From: a bacterium (Candidatus Blackallbacteria) CG13_big_fil_rev_8_21_14_2_50_49_14 | GTDB lineage: Bacteria > Cyanobacteriota > Sericytochromatia > UBA7694 | Direction of reading: 5' to 3' | Assembly: GCA_002783405.1 (NCBI GenBank) | Contig: PFGG01000043.1 | Location: forward strand, 1 to 54,162 | Length of the DNA: 54,162 bases | Part shown: one piece after another, positions 16,088 through 25,033 of the stretch | How the letters are laid out: the number at the start of each line of letters is the position of its first letter | Numbering within the stretch: position 1 is the first letter of the stretch | Notes under the pieces: model-generated | Database searches by the model: none | What the model was told of the DNA's origin: nothing | Seen by the model: the letters and a program-made list of their open reading frames with translations, nothing else | Translations under genes and position numbers: made by a program

Positions 16088-16954
16088 ATGAATCCAATTG
16101 ATTTTCTTGTTGCCAAATTAATGCTGCCGATTGTAGAGATTTGCTACAACGTAACGGGCAGTTATGGCTGGGCAATTGTTCTGCTGACCGTGATTATCAA
16201 AATGGTCCTGATGCCTTTAACGGTACAGTCTTACTATTCCATGAAGGCCATGCAGAAAATTCAGCCCAAGCTGAAAAAGATTCAAGAGCGCTACCGCAAT
16301 AAGCCGGAAGAGCTCAATAAGCAAATGATGCAATTGTACCGTGAGCATAAGGTCAATCCCTTGGGCGGATGTTTGCCCATGTTGATTCAAATGCCTTTTT
16401 TGATTGCGCTCTATGCCACTTTGATTGGGCCTAAGTTCAAAGAACTCTTAGGCCATAGTTCCCATACTTCTTTTCTGTTCATGGACAACCTGGCAAAAAT
16501 CGGGGTTCTGGATAAGGCGACCAATACGCCTTATTTCGACAATCTGTTTATGGTGGCGATGTTCGGTCTGACCACCTGGTTGCAGCAGAAATATATGTCT
16601 CCAACGGCCCCTTCAGACGATCCCCAACAGGCCGCGATGCAACGTTCAATGGCAGCTATGCCACTCATTATTACCGCGATGTTCCTGTTTTTCCCGGTTC
16701 CATCGGGAGTTTTTGTTTATCTGGTGATTTCCAACCTGATTACGATTGCGCAATATTCCTTCTTAAACCGTCAAAGTGCGGCGCTTGAAGCCAAACTTGT
16801 GATGGCCGGTAGCGCGCAGGTACTTCAGGAAAACGAGGCAGATCAGGATGAAGAATCTGATGAAGAGTCTGATGATTCTGAAGTTGCACTTTCTGGTGCC
16901 GGTGGAAAATACAAGGTCAAAAAGACCTCTAAGAAAAAGAAAAAACGTAAATAA
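16088..16954 (+). CDS. yidC: Membrane protein insertase YidC, short form
   Basis: YidC inserts and folds inner-membrane proteins with or after SecYEG. The 288 residues hold about five membrane segments, the conserved cytoplasmic loop (AMQKIQPKLKKIQERYRNKP), and NPLGGCLPMLIQMPFLIALY. The large periplasmic domain of proteobacterial YidC is absent, so the protein resembles the Oxa1/Gram-positive-length form although the cell is diderm. The tail (about 240-288) is acidic and then strongly basic (KKTSKKKKKRK), which could contact ribosomes. No lipobox is seen. Confidence 0.93.
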   Translation: MNPIDFLVAKLMLPIVEICYNVTGSYGWAIVLLTVIIKMVLMPLTVQSYYSMKAMQKIQPKLKKIQERYRNKPEELNKQMMQLYREHKVNPLGGCLPMLIQMPFLIALYATLIGPKFKELLGHSSHTSFLFMDNLAKIGVLDKATNTPYFDNLFMVAMFGLTTWLQQKYMSPTAPSDDPQQAAMQRSMAAMPLIITAMFLFFPVPSGVFVYLVISNLITIAQYSFLNRQSAALEAKLVMAGSAQVLQENEADQDEESDEESDDSEVALSGAGGKYKVKKTSKKKKKRK

Positions 16955-16978
16955 TTTTAATCTATTGAGGTAGATCAG

Positions 16979-17689
16979 ATGCAGTTGGATGCGATTGAAA
17001 AAGAGGGTGAAACGGTTGATGAAGCTTTGCAGTATGCACTGGAAGAGCTCGAAACTGATCTTGAATCCGTAGAGTATGAAGTTCTGGATGAGGGTGAGCC
17101 AGGTGATGAAGACATGGATCCCAAGCCTGCGGTGGTACGTGTCTGGCTGAAAAATCCTGATGAGGTGGGTTTGGCGCGTGAGTCTCTGCTCAAAATTTTG
17201 GCCGCACTCGATCTTGAAGCCCAGCTTGAAGTGGAATACAGCCGTGAAGATCGTTCGATCTTTATCAATATCATCAGCGACGATGCCGGTATTTTAATTG
17301 GTCGTCAGGGCTTGACCCTTGATTCTCTCCAGTATCTTTTACAATTGGTTGTAAATTCCAAAGATCTCAATATCATCTTGGATGTGGCCAATTACCGTGA
17401 GCGCCATAAGGATTATCTCGTCAAAGTGGCTGAGCAATTGGCCGAACGCGTCTTGCGCCATCGCCGCCGTGTGACCCTGAAACCCATGGATGCCCGTGAC
17501 CGCAAGATTATTCATGAAGCGGTAAAGCCTTTTCCTGAGCTTTCCTCCTCAAGTGTGGGGGTGGAGCCTAACCGTCGCGTCGTGATTTCATTGAAGCGCG
17601 CCGATTACGCTGAGCGGCCTTCCCGTGGGGGCGGCGGCGGGAACCGTTACCGCTATAACCGCCACAGCCGCTATTATCACAATAACTAA
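16979..17689 (+). CDS. jag: Jag/KhpB RNA-binding protein
   Basis: Jag (KhpB, EloR) is an RNA-binding protein encoded beside yidC in many bacteria and linked to cell elongation in Gram-positives. The 236 residues show an N-terminal acidic Jag-type region (about 1-60), a KH domain with the GxxG loop in ILIGRQGLTLDSLQ, and an R3H domain with HEAVKPFPELSSSSVGV. The C-terminus is Gly/Arg/Tyr-rich (about 205-236). The start lies 24 bases after yidC. ATG at 16979 is accepted, although only a weak purine stretch precedes it. Confidence 0.92.
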   Translation: MQLDAIEKEGETVDEALQYALEELETDLESVEYEVLDEGEPGDEDMDPKPAVVRVWLKNPDEVGLARESLLKILAALDLEAQLEVEYSREDRSIFINIISDDAGILIGRQGLTLDSLQYLLQLVVNSKDLNIILDVANYRERHKDYLVKVAEQLAERVLRHRRRVTLKPMDARDRKIIHEAVKPFPELSSSSVGVEPNRRVVISLKRADYAERPSRGGGGGNRYRYNRHSRYYHNN

Positions 17690-17695
17690 GCCTTC

Positions 17696-19042
17696 ATGTT
17701 GAACGATACGATTGCGGCGATCTCGACCCCTGTAGGGGTGGGCGCAATTGGGATTGTTCGTCTCAGTGGTGTTGCTGCCCTGGATACTGCCCGTAAAATT
17801 TTTGCGGGCGCAGAACCCGTCAGCCACCGCGCCAGTTTGGGCCTGATTCGGGACCCCCAGAGTGGGGAGACCCTCGATCAGGCCCTGTTTTTGTATATGC
17901 AGGGGCCCCGTAGCTTTACGGGTGAAGATGTGGTGGAATTGCACTGCCATGGCGGTCTGCATCTTTTGCGTTCAGTTTTGAACCTTTGTCTGGCGGCTGG
18001 CGCACGTCCTGCGTCGCCAGGTGAGTTTTCGCAACGGGCTTTTCTCAATGGCAAGCTCGATTTGACCCAGGCTGAAGCGATTATGGACCTGATTCACAGC
18101 CGCAGTGACCCAGCTTTGTTTCAGGCCACGCATCAGTTAGAGGGGCAACTTTCGGCCCCTATTCGTGCCTTGCGTGAACAATTGCTGGATATTTTGGCGG
18201 CGATTGAAGCCAATATCGATTTTCCGGATGAAGTGGATCCTGTTCCTGAGGCTGAGATCGCAAGCATTGTGACGTTGGCTTTAACGCAGGCAGAAAAATT
18301 GTTGGCCACTCATCAGGCAGGCCGAATCTGGAAAGAAGGACTACGTTTGGCTTTGATTGGTCAGCCCAATGTCGGCAAATCGACGCTGCTCAACCGTTTA
18401 TTGCGCTATGAGCGCGCGATTGTCAGTGAGATTCCTGGCACCACACGGGATACGGTTGAAGACGACTGTTTTCTGGGTGGAATCCCCGTGCGTCTTGTGG
18501 ATACTGCAGGTTTGCGACAGACCACGGATACCGTTGAAAAAATTGGGATTGAGCGCAGTCTTCAGGCCTTTGAGGAAGCCGATTTGGTTTTATTGGTTTT
18601 GGATTCAGCCCGTGGTTTGACCGATTATGAGCAGGAACTGATGCCGCGCCTGGCAGCCAAACAAGGCGTGGTGGTTTGGAATAAAATCGATCAAGTAGAG
18701 CAACGGCCTGAACTTGAGAGTGTTTTGGATTGGCCCCAGGCGTGGGTGGCTGCGCTTGAAAACCAGGGAATGGAAAGCTTGGAAGCGCTTTTGCAGGCTG
18801 AAATTCTCAAACATCAACCCTTGGAGTTCAGTGTGACAATCAATGAGCGCCATCGGCTGTGCTTGCTGCGTTCGCAGGAGGCCTTGATCAAAGCGCAGGA
18901 AACATTGACTGCAGGTTTGCCTTCAGATTTTCTTGCGATTGATCTCAAGGAGGCGACTGTCGCCTTTGGTGAAATGATTGGCGCCTCTGTCAGTGACGAA
19001 GTTATTGACAGGGTCTTTCATCGATTTTGTGTAGGAAAATAA
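17696..19042 (+). CDS. mnmE: tRNA modification GTPase MnmE
   Basis: MnmE works with MnmG to modify U34 of certain tRNAs. The 448 residues follow the family plan: an N-terminal formyl-THF-binding domain (opening IAAISTPVGVGAIGIVRLSG), a helical domain, an inserted GTPase domain with G1 GQPNVGKS (about 221-228) and DTAGLRQT, and the C-terminal FCVGK that carries the catalytic Cys of the CxGK motif. It starts six bases after jag and closes the origin-proximal operon. Confidence 0.96.
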   Translation: MLNDTIAAISTPVGVGAIGIVRLSGVAALDTARKIFAGAEPVSHRASLGLIRDPQSGETLDQALFLYMQGPRSFTGEDVVELHCHGGLHLLRSVLNLCLAAGARPASPGEFSQRAFLNGKLDLTQAEAIMDLIHSRSDPALFQATHQLEGQLSAPIRALREQLLDILAAIEANIDFPDEVDPVPEAEIASIVTLALTQAEKLLATHQAGRIWKEGLRLALIGQPNVGKSTLLNRLLRYERAIVSEIPGTTRDTVEDDCFLGGIPVRLVDTAGLRQTTDTVEKIGIERSLQAFEEADLVLLVLDSARGLTDYEQELMPRLAAKQGVVVWNKIDQVEQRPELESVLDWPQAWVAALENQGMESLEALLQAEILKHQPLEFSVTINERHRLCLLRSQEALIKAQETLTAGLPSDFLAIDLKEATVAFGEMIGASVSDEVIDRVFHRFCVGK

Positions 19043-19133
19043 TCATTTTCCCAGCATTTATGTCTCTGGATGTTGATGCTGACAGACTCTTCAGTTAATA
19101 TTAATTAAGACTTAAACCGGGTGAGGCGATCAA

Positions 19134-19502
19134 ATGTTACAGGCCATTACCAAAATTTTGAATAACCTGAGATCTGTAGATGGCGTTCAGGCTTGCGTGG
19201 TCGTGGATCGCGACGGTCTCTTGATCGCCAAGGAAGAATCTACAGAAATGAATAATGCAGAGGAGTTGGCTTCTCTGTTTGCTCGAGCGATTCACTCCTT
19301 TGAACGCAGTACCAAAACGGGCTTGAAAGGAGAGAATATTCAACAGCTGATCATTGAGCGTCAAGGCGATGAGAAGTTGATTATGTCTGTTTCTTCTCTT
19401 TTTATTCTGGCTGTTATGGCGCGCAGTAATATTAATTTGGGCTTGTTGCGGATTGAAATGAAAGAGACAATCCGTTTGCTGACCCCCCTGTTGGAATCCT
19501 GA
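19134..19502 (+). CDS. Roadblock/LC7 domain protein (MglB-like)
   Basis: The 122-residue protein is a single roadblock domain: an alpha helix, LRSVDGVQACVVVDRDGLLI, a central helix with MNNAEELASLFARAIHSFE, and closing strands. Roadblock proteins regulate small GTPases such as MglA in polarity and motility, or act as scaffolds. No MglA-type GTPase gene is adjacent. It is followed after 41 bases by a degenerate GGDEF protein in the same direction, so the two probably act together. The start at 19134 has GGTGAGG upstream. Confidence 0.85.
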   Translation: MLQAITKILNNLRSVDGVQACVVVDRDGLLIAKEESTEMNNAEELASLFARAIHSFERSTKTGLKGENIQQLIIERQGDEKLIMSVSSLFILAVMARSNINLGLLRIEMKETIRLLTPLLES

Positions 19503-19543
19503 TCCCTCATTCGCAATCCTCAAGAGCTGGAGATAGATCTCGC

Positions 19544-20494
19544 ATGTCAAAACTCACCAAGGCTGACAAGGAACGCCTCTATAGTATTGGTTCGAAACTG
19601 CATCTGACCACAGACTGGAAGCGTAACGCAAAGCAGATTTCAGAACTTTTTTCTGAAAACGTGCCTGAAATTGAGATGGCTACCTACTGGACCCAAACCA
19701 ATGATGCTCTTTACCTGACCCCTGGAGCTGAAACGGTTTTTTCAGAGTATGTCCAATCTCTGAAGCGTGGAGACGTGGTGCAGAGTGAATCTTTGCAACC
19801 GATTACCAGTCTCGAGAATTGTTACAGCATGTCTGTGAAATTGGATTCGCAGATGTTGGGACTGATGTTGGTTCAACTGAAGGATGAAGCTTCGATGCAG
19901 ATGGCTGAGCAATATATCAATGTGCTTTTGCCTCAGTTTGCCCTGGCCCGCTTTGCCACGGAAATGCAGGAAGAAGTAGAAAAACGCACCAGCACGGATA
20001 AAATGACAGGCCTTTGGAAACGCTCCTATTTCAATGAGCGCTTTCGTGAAGAAAGTGAACGTCTCAGCCGCTCGAAAGAAATTGGCGTTGTGGCTGTGAT
20101 GGGCATGGATGATCTGGCCGCGATGGTGCGGATGCTGCCGATTGAAGAACAGAACCACCTGCTTTCGATGGCAGGTAAAACCCTGCGCAATTTACTCCGT
20201 CAAACGGACTGGGTGGTACGTTGGGATAATTATGAAGTACTTTTCTATTTCCCCAATACGCCCCCTGAGGCTGCCGTAGATGTCTTTGGACGTTGCGTGA
20301 AGGCTTTGGTACGTATCAACCCGCTTCTGCAGGTTGTCGTGGGCATGTGCAGCACCTCAGAGACCACCTCTGCCCGTGGCTTGATTCAATTGGCGGATAA
20401 ACGTCTGAATTTGGCACGTAAGGATGGCCGCCACCAACTGATCTGTTTTGCCAGCAAGGCAGCAGGTCTGAAGTTCTGGCAATATAATTCCTAA
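19544..20494 (+). CDS. Degenerate GGDEF-domain protein
   Basis: The 316-residue protein has an N-terminal sensory-like region (about 1-135), possibly GAF-like, and a C-terminal domain laid out like diguanylate cyclase. DKMTGLWKRSYF (152-163) corresponds to the usual DxLTGLxNRRYF. The active-site GGDEF loop is replaced by RWDNYEVLF (226-234), so cyclic di-GMP synthesis is unlikely. It may be a signal-binding or partner-binding pseudoenzyme. ATG at 19544 follows GGAG by ten bases. A strong terminator ends the pair with the roadblock gene. Confidence 0.8.
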   Translation: MSKLTKADKERLYSIGSKLHLTTDWKRNAKQISELFSENVPEIEMATYWTQTNDALYLTPGAETVFSEYVQSLKRGDVVQSESLQPITSLENCYSMSVKLDSQMLGLMLVQLKDEASMQMAEQYINVLLPQFALARFATEMQEEVEKRTSTDKMTGLWKRSYFNERFREESERLSRSKEIGVVAVMGMDDLAAMVRMLPIEEQNHLLSMAGKTLRNLLRQTDWVVRWDNYEVLFYFPNTPPEAAVDVFGRCVKALVRINPLLQVVVGMCSTSETTSARGLIQLADKRLNLARKDGRHQLICFASKAAGLKFWQYNS

Positions 20495-20510
20495 AATAGG
20501 ATATTTGATG

Positions 20511-20548
20511 AAACGGGTTGCCATGAACCGATGGTAACCCGTTTTGTT
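20511..20548 (+). terminator. Terminator after the degenerate GGDEF gene
   Basis: AAACGGGTT-CCAT and ATGG-AACCCGTTT pair with a GAACCG loop and one bulge on each arm, then TTGTTTT. It separates the roadblock/GGDEF pair from holB. Confidence 0.85.
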
Positions 20549-20573
20549 TTGAAAGGCTGTGTGCTCCTCTCTC

Positions 20574-21446
20574 ATGTCTGATTCTTTGGCTTTTATGCAG
20601 TTGACTTCAACCCAGCCCTTAGCTGTGGCTTTTTTTAAGCAGGTTTTGCGTTCGGGCCGTCTGTCACATGCCTATCTTTTAAAGGGACAACCTCTTTTGG
20701 CTTCTCCTTTGGTGATGGCTTTGGCGCAGACACTTTTTTGTCCGCAAGGGGGGTGTACTCAGTGTCATACCTGTTTGGCGGTGACCCAGGAAACCTGGCC
20801 TGATTTGCATTGGATTCGTACATCTGCGGATGCCAAATCGCCGATTTTGAAATTGGCGCAGATCAAAAAATTAATTGAACAGGTCAATTTGCCACCGGTT
20901 CAGTCAGCGGTGCAGATCTTCGTGATTGAGCATGCTGAAAATATGAATACGGAGAGTGGCAATGCGCTGCTCAAAACGCTGGAGGAACCCGCCTCCAATT
21001 CGTTGATTCTTTTGGTTTCTCCCTATCCTGCGCGGGTTTTGCCGACTTTGCGTTCCCGCAGTCAGCAGGTGATTTTGCAATTGCCAGAAAGCCAGGTTCT
21101 GAAACCTGAAGATGAGGCGTTCTGGAGTTGGGAGCAATTGGAACAAACCACTTCGGTGGAGGCACAATTGGCGCTGTATAAATACCTTGAGTCTTTGAAT
21201 CGTCAAAGCTTGATTTTACAGCTCCAATTTTTTCAGAAAGAGTGCTGGGAGCGTTTGCGCAGCCATTTAAAACACAAGCCTTCGCTTGCGCTTTTGCGCC
21301 GCTCACAAGCCTATCTTTCACTTTTTGAACGCACATTGGAGACGGTTGCTGCCTACGGCAATACCAAATTGGCTTTGGAGTTTTTCTGTCAGGATTTTGT
21401 CAGGCTGCGCCGTCAGCAAAGCGTCCGCAGTCGGCAGACAGCTTAA
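20574..21446 (+). CDS. holB: DNA polymerase III delta-prime subunit
   Basis: HolB is part of the clamp loader that places the sliding clamp on DNA. The protein has the AAA+ start SGRLSHAYLLKGQP, a four-cysteine zinc module in FCPQGGCTQCHTC, NTESGNALLKTLEEPASNS as the sensor/SRC-type region, and LRSRSQQ. Walker A is degenerate, as usual for delta-prime. The start is uncertain: GTG at 20559 and ATG at 20574 and 20595 share the frame, and no good ribosome site decides. The length, about 290, is slightly short compared with E. coli. Confidence 0.85.
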   Translation: MSDSLAFMQLTSTQPLAVAFFKQVLRSGRLSHAYLLKGQPLLASPLVMALAQTLFCPQGGCTQCHTCLAVTQETWPDLHWIRTSADAKSPILKLAQIKKLIEQVNLPPVQSAVQIFVIEHAENMNTESGNALLKTLEEPASNSLILLVSPYPARVLPTLRSRSQQVILQLPESQVLKPEDEAFWSWEQLEQTTSVEAQLALYKYLESLNRQSLILQLQFFQKECWERLRSHLKHKPSLALLRRSQAYLSLFERTLETVAAYGNTKLALEFFCQDFVRLRRQQSVRSRQTA

Positions 21447-21554
21447 AGCTCTTGTTTCTGGATGCTGAGAGCGGTATGGTAAGACGGTACCTGTTTGAGC
21501 CGGTGGAACCTCTGCCTGTTCGGGGCGTCTATAGAGAAAGAATGAGGTGCTGTT

Positions 21555-22784
21555 ATGAAACGTATTTTAGTTGCTTTGAGTTTGTGCCTGGTGGCGGGAT
21601 TGCCGGCCTGTACTGAACGCCAGTTGCCTGGAGCGATAGGAACCAATCAACAAAGCGCGCAAACGGCGAGTTTGAAAATCGTCTTTCTTTTTCAAGATCC
21701 CCAAAGTACTTCAGAAACCCCCGGCGCATTTTTGAGCACATTGCACACCCTGCGCTTTGAAATCCGTCAAAACAACAGCAGTCTGAAGAGTGATGAATTG
21801 AGCCTTTCAGACAGTGATAAGCAGGCTGCTGAATTGAGTCGCAAGCTTGAAAAAATTCCTGTGGGTCAGATTGAATTGAAGCTGAGTTTTCTGGATAAGG
21901 AGGGCAAAGAACTTCAGCCCACTCTGGTTCAGACTCTCAAAACCCTTTCCAATGCAGAGAGCAGTCTCAAAATTGCACTCTACGGAACCGCTCCCCAGGT
22001 GCTTGAAACGGTCGATCCGAGCCCGGTTGTCGCTTTGAGTTCACTTTGGAAAGAGCAATTGAGCCTTCAGACAGAGCTTCAGGGTTTGTATCAACAACAA
22101 AGCACGCTTTTGCTGCAGGCCCGAACTCTGCTCAAGTCTCAGGCGCCTGAAGATCGTATTCAGCTTGAGCAGGTGCGCAATGAACTCAATACGCTGACCC
22201 AGCAAATAGAGCCTAAAGAAACGCGGATTTCTGCAATTGAGAGCGAACTGAAAGGGCTTGAAGCTCAGAGTACGGCCAAAGACATGGTGCAGCTGCTTTT
22301 GCTTTTGCAGCAGGCCACCACCCTGCGCAAGGATATCGACATTCTCTTGCAGCGGCGGGCAACGCTTTTCAGCCAATCAAAGGTCTATCTGGGGCAAGGC
22401 AACTCAGCCCAGGAATTGCTGAGCCAGGCCCAAACTGAATTACAGACCGTGAATGATTCTCTCAATGTCAAACAGCGTGAACTTGAAACGGTAGTTGCCA
22501 ATTTAGAGAAACTTCAGGTTCAGGTTGTGGCCTCCAGTGCCTCTTCGCTTTCCAAAGAGCAGCTCCAGTCTGAGTTGGAGCTGCTTGCTCCCGCCATTCA
22601 ACAATTGGAGACCCATGAACAGGAACTGAAGCAGCAAATTGCGGGCTTGATTGAAAAAACAGATTTGCGCAATACCCAGCGCCGGGAAGGCTATGAGGCT
22701 GAATTGAAAGAGCTTCAGGCCCGTCTGGCCGACTTACGCAGTCAGCGCGATGCCCTGCAAAAGCGTTTGGATGCCCTGAAATAA
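21555..22784 (+). CDS. Coiled-coil lipoprotein
   Basis: I recognise no named family. The 409-residue protein opens with a lipoprotein signal peptide and lipobox LPAC (Cys19). It continues with a globular beta-like region (about 30-150) resembling surface-lipoprotein domains that begin LKIVFLFQD. The remainder (about 155-409) is a long coiled coil rich in Gln, Leu and Glu with heptad spacing, which could span tens of nanometres of periplasm. ATG at 21555 lies after GAGGTGCTGTT. It is a single gene closed by its own terminator. A structural envelope role is inferred. Confidence 0.8.
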   Translation: MKRILVALSLCLVAGLPACTERQLPGAIGTNQQSAQTASLKIVFLFQDPQSTSETPGAFLSTLHTLRFEIRQNNSSLKSDELSLSDSDKQAAELSRKLEKIPVGQIELKLSFLDKEGKELQPTLVQTLKTLSNAESSLKIALYGTAPQVLETVDPSPVVALSSLWKEQLSLQTELQGLYQQQSTLLLQARTLLKSQAPEDRIQLEQVRNELNTLTQQIEPKETRISAIESELKGLEAQSTAKDMVQLLLLLQQATTLRKDIDILLQRRATLFSQSKVYLGQGNSAQELLSQAQTELQTVNDSLNVKQRELETVVANLEKLQVQVVASSASSLSKEQLQSELELLAPAIQQLETHEQELKQQIAGLIEKTDLRNTQRREGYEAELKELQARLADLRSQRDALQKRLDALK

Positions 22785-22788
22785 TAAC

Positions 22789-22821
22789 CAAAAAACCCCC
22801 TCTGAAACAAAGGGGGTTTTT
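22789..22821. terminator. Bidirectional terminator between two lipoprotein genes
   Basis: AAAAAACCCCCT and AGGGGGTTTTT pair around a short loop. The A and T flanks are symmetrical, which suits its place between two convergent lipoprotein genes. Confidence 0.9.
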
Positions 22822-22832
22822 GCTGAGTTTTG

Positions 22833-23585
22833 TTATTTAATAACAGGTCGGCTGGTCACACGGGTGGGTTGTCCTTTGGCTAAGGGGGCTCGTTTTTGAG
22901 GGGCCGTGGCTTGTTTGCGCACGGCTGTAGAAACCAGTTTCATTTCAACATGCCAGCCCGGAATGGTATAGCGGGCATAGACAATACCCAGGCCTGGTGT
23001 GATCCAATAATCACCTACATTGGTATAATATTGCTGAAAAGTGCCAATGACATCGACACGGGTCGCATTAAACTGTCCCGCAGGCATCGTAATGCTTTCG
23101 GGGCCAATGACCTTTGCCAGCCAATTTTCTTCTTCCCAGCGTGCGCCAGTGGCCAGCGGCATATGCATGAAATCCACCTGCAGTCCTTCAATATAATCAG
23201 CTCCTGCACCCAGGTAGGTGGCTCCTTGTACCAAAGCACCTTGCGGGGTTAAACGCAGGGCTGGAAAAGTATACCCATTTGAAAAAGGATCATCAAAACG
23301 CAGTTCCAGAATGGTTTCTCCATTGGTTTGAATCACTTTTTCGGTACGCAAAACAACTTGCATTTTCTTTTCATCATAAGGGTCCATAACCGGGGCGGCT
23401 GTTACTTCATAGACCCATTCGAAGCCCTCTTGAACTTTAAAGAGATGATTGGGGGCTGTTTGAGGTGTCCGGCGGGATTGGGCTTGAATTTGTGCCGGAT
23501 TCAGCGTGTTGAGAGGGGAGACCTGGGGAGCACAGGCTGTGGCAAAGCCCAAGAGCAGAGCGAAAGAAGCAAGGCGTTTGAACAT
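22833..23585 (-). CDS. Lipoprotein of unknown function
   Basis: The 250-residue protein has a signal sequence ending FATAC (Cys18), so it is probably lipidated. The rest is predicted beta-rich. It opens with FKVQEGFEWVYEVTAAP, the way many bacterial 'measured quantity' beta domains start, and contains PAGQFNATRVDVIGTFQQ and TPGLGIVYARY. This pattern resembles DUF3108/DUF4412-like periplasmic beta proteins, but I cannot assign one. The C-terminus is basic. It is convergent with the coiled-coil lipoprotein gene, and both could be envelope components. Confidence 0.75.
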   Translation of the reverse strand: MFKRLASFALLLGFATACAPQVSPLNTLNPAQIQAQSRRTPQTAPNHLFKVQEGFEWVYEVTAAPVMDPYDEKKMQVVLRTEKVIQTNGETILELRFDDPFSNGYTFPALRLTPQGALVQGATYLGAGADYIEGLQVDFMHMPLATGARWEEENWLAKVIGPESITMPAGQFNATRVDVIGTFQQYYTNVGDYWITPGLGIVYARYTIPGWHVEMKLVSTAVRKQATAPQKRAPLAKGQPTRVTSRPVIK

Positions 23586-23686
23586 CTGGAATGACCTCGG
23601 AAAATTCTGAGAAGTTTATTAAATTATTTTAACATAAATTTAATCTTTTGATCCAGCACAATTTGGGGGAATCCCCATGGATGCTT

Positions 23687-24289
23687 TTAGGAGGAGGGAG
23701 GCAACCAAGCCGCGATCTTCAGACTAAAATAGTTTGCACGTGCGGGATCCAATTGACTCTGCCTTGAGAACCAGCGCTGGTTCAGAGCCTGAAAATTCGC
23801 TTTGTTGATAGCATCAGAAGCTTGATTTTTCAAGTACTGCTGGCTGGCGGATCTGAGGATTTCGACCTGTTGGTCTAATCCAAAAGCACGGTAACCCTGT
23901 AAGGCCTCCAATACCAACAAGCCTCGGGTACGGCGAAAATAGCCCTCGAAGCCGTCGATTTTTAGTTCACGCTCGAGATAACAGGTGGCATAGCTCCAGC
24001 TTAAATCAAGTGGAAGTTTTTTCAATTGACGCAGAAAAAAACGGTTGGAAAAATCCTGGCTGCGGATCAACTGATCCTGAAGATAGTCATCTACTTTGCT
24101 ACAGATATAGCGGCTCTGTTGTTTTGCTGAGCGTAACTGTTGAAAAGAGGTTTGTTTGATGCGGGGATATTCTGCCAAGCTTTTAAGTGTTTTGGCTTGG
24201 GTTTCTATTCGGCTGCGCAAGGGGGCTTTTGCAGGCAGAAAAGAGCAGGCATTTAAACTGAACAGAAGCAGCAGGGTGAACTTTTTCAT
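23687..24289 (-). CDS. Small predicted lipoprotein, helical
   Basis: This is a 200-residue protein. ATG at 24289 is chosen because AGAGG precedes it and it gives a standard lipoprotein signal, MKKFTLLLLFSLNACSFLP, with Cys15 after LNA. The longer frame to 24337 would bury the signal. The mature part is mostly helical and basic, with no recognised motif; one Cys pair (YICSKV and YATCYLE) could form a disulfide. It lies upstream of the other minus-strand lipoprotein gene, separated by about 100 bases. Confidence 0.7.
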   Translation of the reverse strand: MKKFTLLLLFSLNACSFLPAKAPLRSRIETQAKTLKSLAEYPRIKQTSFQQLRSAKQQSRYICSKVDDYLQDQLIRSQDFSNRFFLRQLKKLPLDLSWSYATCYLERELKIDGFEGYFRRTRGLLVLEALQGYRAFGLDQQVEILRSASQQYLKNQASDAINKANFQALNQRWFSRQSQLDPARANYFSLKIAAWLPPSS

Positions 24290-24462
24290 GGGAAACCTCT
24301 TTGGTGTGTCTATAAAGAATGAAACGTCATGCTGCAAAAAAGGTTACAAGTTATGCAACATTCTGCTGCATTTTCAAGAATTACACCTTGGACTAATATT
24401 TTATTAACGAGAACTAAACGTTCATAAAATCAATAGATAAAGGTTAAATTAGGTAATTCAAA

Positions 24463-24981
24463 ATGACACATATTTCAGGGCATCCCACTTTGGATCGCAT
24501 GATGCATGCTGCAGGCAGTATTTTTACTCCCAATCATCAACATGGCACCTCTGCTCCAGCTCAAACGACTGAAACACCCGCTTTTCTGGGGCCCCAAGAT
24601 CAGCTTGTTGTTAAAGGAGCAAATGGGATTCCAGCTACCCAGGAAGCGTGGGTGCCCTTCAAGAGTTCAAAAACTGGGGCTGCTGTTGGTGCGATGACGG
24701 GTGTGATCGTAGGGACGGTGGCAGGCTTTGCCTCGGCTGCTGCGATTGGCGTATTGGCAAAGGATCCGAAAATGGCTTTGTCTGTGGGAGCCAGTGTTTA
24801 TCTTACCAGTATCGGAGCCGGTGCTGTTGCGGGTGCAGTGGGCTATAAAACCCGCTCAATGAATATTGACACCACAGAACCCCCCATGGGCTCACTCTTT
24901 GATACACCCGAACAGGCCCGGATCAATATGGAAAAATCGAAGCAAATCTGGGAAAAAGCAGGTTTTGTCGGCGTAAAATAG
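24463..24981 (+). CDS. Hypothetical glycine-zipper membrane protein
   Basis: The 172-residue protein has no signal peptide. A polar N-terminus (about 1-70) precedes two Gly/Ala-rich hydrophobic segments at about 71-95 and 108-130. Their GxxxG patterns (TGAAVGAMTG; GAGAVAGAVG) resemble glycine-zipper domains that pack into membranes. The C-terminal 40 residues are soluble. There is no strong ribosome site at ATG 24463; TAGGTAA is the best candidate. It is followed by a long bidirectional hairpin. The function is unknown. Confidence 0.65.
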   Translation: MTHISGHPTLDRMMHAAGSIFTPNHQHGTSAPAQTTETPAFLGPQDQLVVKGANGIPATQEAWVPFKSSKTGAAVGAMTGVIVGTVAGFASAAAIGVLAKDPKMALSVGASVYLTSIGAGAVAGAVGYKTRSMNIDTTEPPMGSLFDTPEQARINMEKSKQIWEKAGFVGVK

Positions 24982-25003
24982 TTCAACCCCTTCGTCTTTG
25001 TGT

Positions 25004-25033
25004 AGCCCGGAATTTTCAAAATTCCGGGCTTTG
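25004..25033. terminator. Bidirectional terminator
   Basis: AGCCCGGAATTTT and AAAATTCCGGGCT form a nearly perfect stem with a very short loop, then TTTG. It lies between two convergent genes and covers the last codons and stop of the NRDE-family gene on the minus strand. Confidence 0.8.
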
